A stretch of 55,913 nucleotides of DNA from CAKRHR01 sp964423195 (GTDB lineage Bacteria > Bacillota > Clostridia > Lachnospirales > Lachnospiraceae), in the NCBI GenBank assembly GCA_964423195.1, contig CAYRDY010000003.1, positions 1-55,913 of the forward strand. The letters are read 5' to 3'. Position 1 is the stretch's first letter; the number at the start of each line of letters is the position of its first letter. Both the position numbers and the translations under genes were made by a program. Under the pieces are notes generated by a model, which was not told where the DNA came from, made no database searches, and worked only from the letters and a program-made list of their open reading frames with translations. Positions 52,099-55,913 of the stretch are shown here, in pieces.

Positions 52099-52992
52099 AT
52101 GACAACCGATCAGATCCACTATTTTCTCACCGTGGCCACATATCTCAATTTTACAGAGGCGTCAAAGAAATTGTTTGTGGCGCAGTCTTCTCTGAGCCGT
52201 AATATTGCCAATCTTGAAGAAGAATTAAATCTCAAATTGTTTGCCAGAAATAAGAAGAGTGTTCGCCTGACGCCGGCCGGCGTCGTTTTGTTTGAAGAAT
52301 TCACCAAGCTGGAAAATCATCTCCGCGAGGCGATCGCGAGCGCACGTCAGGCTGAGATCGGGGAGAACATGCATCTGTGTGTCGGTGTCATAGAGGCTCA
52401 GGTGTCCGAGCATTTCCTTCCCCCGGCGATCGCGCAGCTGACCTCCATCTACCCAAACATGGACATCAAGCTGATTCGCGGCAATTTTAAGACGCTCAGA
52501 GACGCATTGAAAAGCGGGCAGATCGATATCGCCATCACTCTGGATTTTGATATCCAGTCGTTTGAGGGTCAGAATATTCAGTATGAAAATCTCTACAGCG
52601 CCTCCGGTGAATGTCTGATCTCCAGACATCATCCGCTGGTGTACAAAGAGGACTTGAAGCTCACGGACTTAAGAGACGTGACGGCGATCGCCATCTCCCC
52701 CGATGTCTCTCTGGGCGGCTACAACCATCTGATCGATTTTTGCAGGCGTCACGGCTTCATGCCCAAAAACGTGCGCACGGCCGAATCGGTCGAGGACATC
52801 GTGCTCATGGTCGAATCCGGACTTGGCTTTACTGTCCTCGACGAAAACTGTCGATTGATCAGGAGCAGTGCGGTCTATTGTATTCATCCGAGCGACGACG
52901 TCGGGCTCACGGCCGTCGCCGTCTGGAACAAAAATAACTTCAATCCGGCTGTCTCACTGTTTGTCAATCATCTGACCGTCTGTCAAAAATAA
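52099..52992 (+). CDS. LysR family transcriptional regulator
   Basis: A 297-residue regulator. The N-terminal winged helix-turn-helix is MTTDQIHYFLTVATYLNFTEASKKL ... VAQSSLSRNIANLEEEL ... LFARNKKSVRLTPAG (shown in pieces), followed by a periplasmic-binding-like effector domain from about residue 88. ATG 52099 has GAGGGAGG eight bases upstream. Convergent with the unknown gene at 53061 and divergent from the DUF6076-like gene. Effector unknown. Confidence 0.93.
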   Translation: MTTDQIHYFLTVATYLNFTEASKKLFVAQSSLSRNIANLEEELNLKLFARNKKSVRLTPAGVVLFEEFTKLENHLREAIASARQAEIGENMHLCVGVIEAQVSEHFLPPAIAQLTSIYPNMDIKLIRGNFKTLRDALKSGQIDIAITLDFDIQSFEGQNIQYENLYSASGECLISRHHPLVYKEDLKLTDLRDVTAIAISPDVSLGGYNHLIDFCRRHGFMPKNVRTAESVEDIVLMVESGLGFTVLDENCRLIRSSAVYCIHPSDDVGLTAVAVWNKNNFNPAVSLFVNHLTVCQK

Positions 52993-53021
52993 ACGTGGGC
53001 ACCGGTGAAACCGGTGCCCAC
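52985..53021 (-). terminator. Strong terminator of the unknown gene at 53061-53924
   Basis: A perfect 11- to 12-bp stem (GTGGGCACCGG type) with loop GAAA/TTTC; on the minus strand it is followed by GTTTATTTTTG. The T tract reaches into the last codons of the convergent LysR gene. Confidence 0.85.
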
Positions 53022-53060
53022 AGAATAGGGTTGCAATTATAGCTCATTTACATTTTCACA

Positions 53061-53924
53061 TTATCTCATCGGGATATATCCGTGATAATTCTTCAGGTTG
53101 TTGCTCATCGTAAAGTCGGAGACGCAGCAGCAGATCACGTTGTGGTATGGCTTCAGGAACGGGAACTGATCCTGCTGAGCCCATGACGGTTTCGCGAGAT
53201 GCTTTGTCCCCTCCACAGCGACCTTGTACCAAGCGGACTGATTCGGGAACCACAGCTCAAGCACGTGATCCATCACACAGCCGTTGATCTCCTTCTTGAC
53301 TTTGCTCTCAAGGATACGCGTGCACTCCGGCGCATCCTTAAAGATCGGAATCACCTCATCGAAGAGCCATCTGTCGCCCTCCGCTTTGTCTACACCCTCC
53401 GGATAACCGATAGCCACATTCCAGCGATAGTTCGCGCCGTCCTCAATCGTCCTGCCTTTGCCCTTGATGTCATTCTCCCACCACATCGGAAGGAAGCAGA
53501 AAATGAACGGGTTGGCACCCTCGACCGCTGTCTGCCTTGCGTTATTTCCGATATCGCCATCCTGATCATCCGGCGCAGGGCCGTCATGCGGCTCAAGCAT
53601 GGATTTCGGGAGATTGCCTTGCCATACAAGCACTTCCGGAGGGAAAGTCTCTGCCAGTGCCTTGATACCGAGTCTCGGATCCAGATCGCTGACCAGCCAG
53701 TGATGCTCGGTGAGCTGCATGCTGCAATAGCCGAAGCGCTCGCCCTCCGGCGGTGTCGGGAATGCCGGATAGAAAGCGTACTTCGTCACGTATGGCTCAA
53801 ACTGGCTAATGCTCTCAGGAATATGAGTCTTGTAAAGCCATCTCGTCAAGTTTGGTCTGTAGTCCTCGTCCGCGCAGTTGACATAGATGAGGCTGCGCAT
53901 CGGTTCAAATTTGAAATCTGCCAT
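53061..53924 (-). CDS. Unknown protein (possible EthD-like alpha/beta barrel)
   Basis: A 287-residue soluble protein I do not recognise. It begins MADFKFEPMRSLIYVNCADED; residues about 13-110 (RWLYKTHIPESISQFEPYVTKYAFYPAFP) and about 140-245 look like two alpha/beta halves, reminiscent of EthD/dimeric ferredoxin-fold proteins, and it is rich in Trp, Phe and Pro. GAGAGAGGT precedes ATG 53924; a near-consensus promoter and a strong terminator make it a well-expressed single-gene unit. No signal peptide. The convergent LysR gene may control it. Confidence 0.65.
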   Translation of the reverse strand: MADFKFEPMRSLIYVNCADEDYRPNLTRWLYKTHIPESISQFEPYVTKYAFYPAFPTPPEGERFGYCSMQLTEHHWLVSDLDPRLGIKALAETFPPEVLVWQGNLPKSMLEPHDGPAPDDQDGDIGNNARQTAVEGANPFIFCFLPMWWENDIKGKGRTIEDGANYRWNVAIGYPEGVDKAEGDRWLFDEVIPIFKDAPECTRILESKVKKEINGCVMDHVLELWFPNQSAWYKVAVEGTKHLAKPSWAQQDQFPFLKPYHNVICCCVSDFTMSNNLKNYHGYIPMR

Positions 53925-53989
53925 GTTGAATTACCTCTCTCCTCGATCGCACTGTCGTCAATGCTGATCGTTTATTTATTCATAATTCA

Positions 53990-54018
53990 ATTATAATCAA
54001 TCGACAGCTTTTTGTCTA
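53990..54018 (-). promoter_or_regulatory. Promoter of the unknown gene at 53061-53924
   Basis: On the minus strand TAGACA (54018-54013), 17 bases, TATAAT (53995-53990). The leader is about 60 bases. Confidence 0.72.
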
Positions 54019-54213
54019 TTATCTATTTTGCATAATCAATCCATAAAACGTATGATCATTTTGTGGAAACGCACGGGAAACGCCGGGACACGCGCTGTCG
54101 GCTATTGGGCTTGACCCTGTCAGACTTCGGGTAAGATTTTCTCCCCAGAGATGCGCGCTGTCCGGCGAGAGATAAGAAATCGGCATACGCGCCATCTGGC
54201 ACAAAATTGGCAT
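54019..54213. other. Intergenic stretch with no supported feature
   Basis: No convincing open frame, promoter or RNA. Two short overlapping frames on the minus strand lack ribosome sites and read like non-coding sequence. Confidence 0.6.
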
Positions 54214-54245
54214 AAAAAAAAGAGAACCCAAAATCAAAGGTTCTC
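54214..54245 (-). terminator. Rho-independent terminator of tRNA-Glu
   Basis: On the minus strand GAGAACC and GGTTCTC pair around a 10-base loop, followed by eight Ts. Confidence 0.88.
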
Positions 54246-54252
54246 ATAAAAA

Positions 54253-54312
54253 TAGCCTGTAGGGGAATCGAACCCCTGTTTCCGCCGTGAGAGGGCGGCG
54301 TCTTAACCGCTT
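54253..54312 (-). tRNA. tRNA-Glu(CTC), 5' part lost in an assembly gap
   Basis: On the minus strand the sequence from AAGCGGTTAAGAC (D arm) to the 3' end is present: anticodon stem CCGCC/GGCGG with loop CTCTCAC, so anticodon CTC; T arm AGGGGTTCGATTCCCCT; acceptor strand ACAGGCT and discriminator A. The first bases (acceptor 5' strand) lie in or beyond the run of N at 54313-54322. No CCA is encoded. Confidence 0.9.
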
Positions 54313-54322
54313 NNNNNNNNNN
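54313..54322. other. Assembly gap (10 N)
   Basis: Ten unresolved bases, usually a scaffold join of unknown true length. It cuts the tRNA-Glu gene; more tRNA genes or an rRNA operon could be collapsed here, since tRNA clusters commonly break assemblies. Confidence 0.95.
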
Positions 54323-54407
54323 TAAATGAATGCGCTAATATTTCAATGCAAATTTTGCCGTATCAATCGCATAGGAATACCTCTGAGAAAAATGCTGTCA
54401 GTCATTA

Positions 54408-54434
54408 CGGGGCCCCGGATTGGCCGGTGCCCCG
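54408..54434. repeat. GC-rich hairpin downstream of hsp20
   Basis: CGGGGC-CCGG and CCGG-GCCCCG arms with one mismatch and loop ATTGG. No T tract on either strand. It shares the GGTGCCCCGCTT string with dispersed repeat copy A, so it may be a diverged relative. Confidence 0.45.
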
Positions 54435-54494
54435 CTTCCTGAAATAAATGCCATGGCTAAGCATTTGAAATTGAATTGAATCCTCTATTTGCAT

Positions 54495-54914
54495 TTAATC
54501 TTCTATGGCGATATACTTATTGTCCTCCACTGCCGGACGCGCATCCTCTTTCGGGATAAACAATTTCAAAGTGCCATCCTCAAACTTTGCCTTGATGTCC
54601 TCCTGCTTCACTGCGTCACCGACATAAAAGCTTCTGCTGCAGGATCCGTAAAAACGCTCTCTGCGGAGGTATCTGCCCTCACTGTCCTTCTCATTATTCT
54701 CTTTTCCGGTCACAGCACTGATCGTGAGATTGCCATCCTTGAGCTCTGCCTTGATATTTTCTTTTTTATACCCAGGCATATCCATTGTCACTTCATAGCC
54801 CTGATCTGTCTCCTTAACATCGGTACTCATCAGGGTGTTCCTGTCAAAGTCTCTGAATGGGAATCCGAAAAAATCATCAAACATATCTCTACCAAAAACA
54901 CTAGGCGTCGTCAT
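54495..54914 (-). CDS. Hsp20/alpha-crystallin family small heat-shock protein
   Basis: A 139-residue chaperone that holds unfolding proteins. The short Phe-rich N-terminus (DMFDDFFGFPFRDF) precedes the alpha-crystallin domain (about 30-120), with GYEVTMDMPGYKKENIKAEL and the C-terminal FEDGTLKLFIPK (the G-x-L element). A divergent tail replaces the IxI motif (KYIAIED). GGAGAG precedes ATG 54914. HrcA very likely represses it through the CIRCE element upstream. Confidence 0.94.
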   Translation of the reverse strand: MTTPSVFGRDMFDDFFGFPFRDFDRNTLMSTDVKETDQGYEVTMDMPGYKKENIKAELKDGNLTISAVTGKENNEKDSEGRYLRRERFYGSCSRSFYVGDAVKQEDIKAKFEDGTLKLFIPKEDARPAVEDNKYIAIED

Positions 54915-55014
54915 AAGTCATCTCTCCTTTGAATATTAGAATCATCTACGTTTGTTATAAATTGAACAGAGGGCCGGATCAAACAAATTTATCTGTTCCT
55001 CATGTTCTATATGT

Positions 55015-55043
55015 ACTATAACACATGATATTAGCACTGTCAA
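55015..55043 (-). promoter_or_regulatory. SigA-type promoter of hsp20
   Basis: On the minus strand TTGACA (55043-55038), 17 bases, TATAGT (55020-55015). The -35 box lies wholly within the CIRCE operator. The leader is about 95 bases. Confidence 0.85.
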
Positions 55044-55057
55044 GTGCTGAGTGCTAA
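55031..55057. promoter_or_regulatory. CIRCE element (HrcA operator)
   Basis: TTAGCACTG, nine bases, GAGTGCTAA: the inverted repeat for the heat-shock repressor HrcA, with one change (G for C) in the left arm. It covers the -35 of the hsp20 promoter. Confidence 0.93.
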
Positions 55058-55311
55058 TTTTTTTAAAAAATTTTTTCGTTTTTTCTTTCACCGTCCTGTT
55101 GGCGGAAAACAGTCGGCTCAGCAGCCGAATCGCGTCATTATGGAGATGCATTACAATCAATCACTTTTGTTATGGGTAGGACTTTTCCTTTAAAAGGACA
55201 TGATGGGTTAGCCCAGCTTGCTCGAAATGTTGCTGGTGTATAAAAATTAATCACAGATGATCCCTAATTGAAATCCCTAGCAAAAGCATAGCGAGTGAAT
55301 AAAACAAAAAA
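55058..55311. other. Intergenic stretch between hsp20 promoter and the Rpn-like gene
   Basis: AT-rich, with a T/A tract at 55058-55085. I see no open frame, promoter or RNA I could support. It may hold remnants, as accessory genes flank it. Confidence 0.5.
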
Positions 55312-55345
55312 CCCGAAATATCGCAGATTTTGTGCATATTTCGGG
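55312..55345. terminator. Rho-independent terminator, bidirectional in form
   Basis: CCCGAAATAT and ATATTTCGGG with a 14-base loop; TTTTTC follows on the plus strand and TTTTTTG on the minus strand. It ends the leftward Rpn-like gene. Confidence 0.9.
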
Positions 55346-55362
55346 TTTTTCTTACTATGTTT

Positions 55363-55913
55363 TTACTCTGCTTCCAGAATTGCGACGTATTTTCCTCTGT
55401 CATTTTCTGAAACCATCAGTTTTTCGAGCGTCTGCTCAGCTGTCCACTGCATCGTTTTCATCAAGCTGCGGGCATTCTGTAATAACATGGTCTCTTTGCC
55501 GCGAGCCTCACCACGGGCCTCGCCCTCAGCTTCGCCGATTTTGCGGCCCTCCGCTTCGCCGATTTTACGGCCGCGAGCTTCGCCTTCGGCTTCACCAATT
55601 TTGCGGCCTCTGGCTTCAACCTTATCTAACGCTTCACTCATTGTACGAACGCCTCCTTCTTCTGGTTCTTCCTGATTGACCGCCTGTTCAAAGCGATCGT
55701 CACCAGTCAGCGCAGTCATCAACTGTAAGACTTCATGGACATGAGTGATGGTCTCCGCTGACGGCTGATAGTCCTTATTTTTCCGCATCTGTACGAAATA
55801 ATCCGCAACGATCCTGAAATCACTCCGGAATAGTTCTACCTGTTCCGGCTCAAGCCACGCGATCTCAAAAATATCCAAACAGGGCGATGCGAACGGTGTT
55901 GTTTTTCCAGTGC
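55363..55913 (-). CDS. Rpn/PD-(D/E)XK transposase-like protein, C-terminal part (cut by the window edge)
   Basis: The frame stays open to the last base of the window, so at least 183 residues are seen and the N-terminal nuclease domain is outside. The visible part has IFEIAWLEPEQVELFRSDFR, the second half of PDDEXK-type Rpn or putative transposase proteins, then a Gly/Glu/Arg/Ala repeat tract (RGRKIGEAEGEA type, about four units) and a C-terminal helical segment. These proteins form large paralogous families in Clostridia; some promote recombination. The TTG at 55878 is internal, not the start. Confidence 0.8.
   Translation of the reverse strand, partial: TGKTTPFASPCLDIFEIAWLEPEQVELFRSDFRIVADYFVQMRKNKDYQPSAETITHVHEVLQLMTALTGDDRFEQAVNQEEPEEGGVRTMSEALDKVEARGRKIGEAEGEARGRKIGEAEGRKIGEAEGEARGEARGKETMLLQNARSLMKTMQWTAEQTLEKLMVSENDRGKYVAILEAE

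Noticed and set aside
54056..54247. Two short overlapping minus-strand frames of 63-72 residues
   Set aside because: No ribosome site or family match, and they run across the tRNA terminator.

Overview
This window looks like chromosomal core of a low-to-moderate-GC Bacillota (Clostridia), most likely a Lachnospiraceae relative. The support is gene order and content: rpoD-trmK-Nif3; recA-recX-rny; mutS-mutL-miaA; a PLP protein/sepF/ylmH/divIVA block leading to lspA-rluD; rplU-prp-rpmA-obgE-nadD-yqeK-rsfS; and an L27 with the cleavable N-terminal extension typical of Firmicutes. A run of 10 N at 54313-54322 shows that this is a draft assembly, so single-base oddities must be read with that in mind.

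Layout. 1-3356 (+): end of rpoD, trmK, a Nif3-like protein and a uridine-kinase-like protein. 3366-3783: RNase P RNA with its own promoter and terminator. 3996-10630 (+): a tightly overlapping six-gene unit made of an OmpR-type regulator, an intramembrane-sensing kinase, a large surface protein, an ABC ATPase, an ABC permease and a CPBP protease. 10764-20028: DNA repair and RNA genes (recA, recX, rny, mutS, mutL, miaA). 20021-31480: a methionine gamma-lyase-like protein, radC, mgsA, a lipoprotein carboxypeptidase, then the cell division block, aroB, lspA and rluD. 31668-32723: a XerS-like tyrosine recombinase. From 32790 to 50791 nearly everything is on the minus strand: ribosome assembly genes, a radical-SAM/RNase G cluster, peptidase, PFL/ACT pair, walJ, coaE and polA. 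From 50.8 kb on the content becomes more accessory: tRNA-Leu(CAA), a DUF6076-like protein, a LysR regulator, an unknown 287-residue protein, a truncated tRNA-Glu(CTC), an Hsp20 under a CIRCE element, and a Rpn/PD-(D/E)XK transposase-like protein cut by the window edge.

The most striking observation is in recA. The gene has a normal promoter and start and a fully conserved body, but codon 29, in the invariant N-terminal F/Y-G-K-G-S motif, is TAG instead of a lysine codon. TAG is used as an ordinary stop by at least six neighbouring genes, so this is not a global code change. It is a sequencing error, a real null or reinitiating allele, or a readthrough site.

Other points worth a look are the six-gene signalling/ABC operon, an inverted repeat that could be a dif site next to the XerS-like gene, a pair of dispersed palindromic repeats (one supplying the obgE stop codon), a 52-bp tandem duplication across the L21 promoter, and several candidate operators. 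I see no CRISPR array, prophage or complete insertion sequence.
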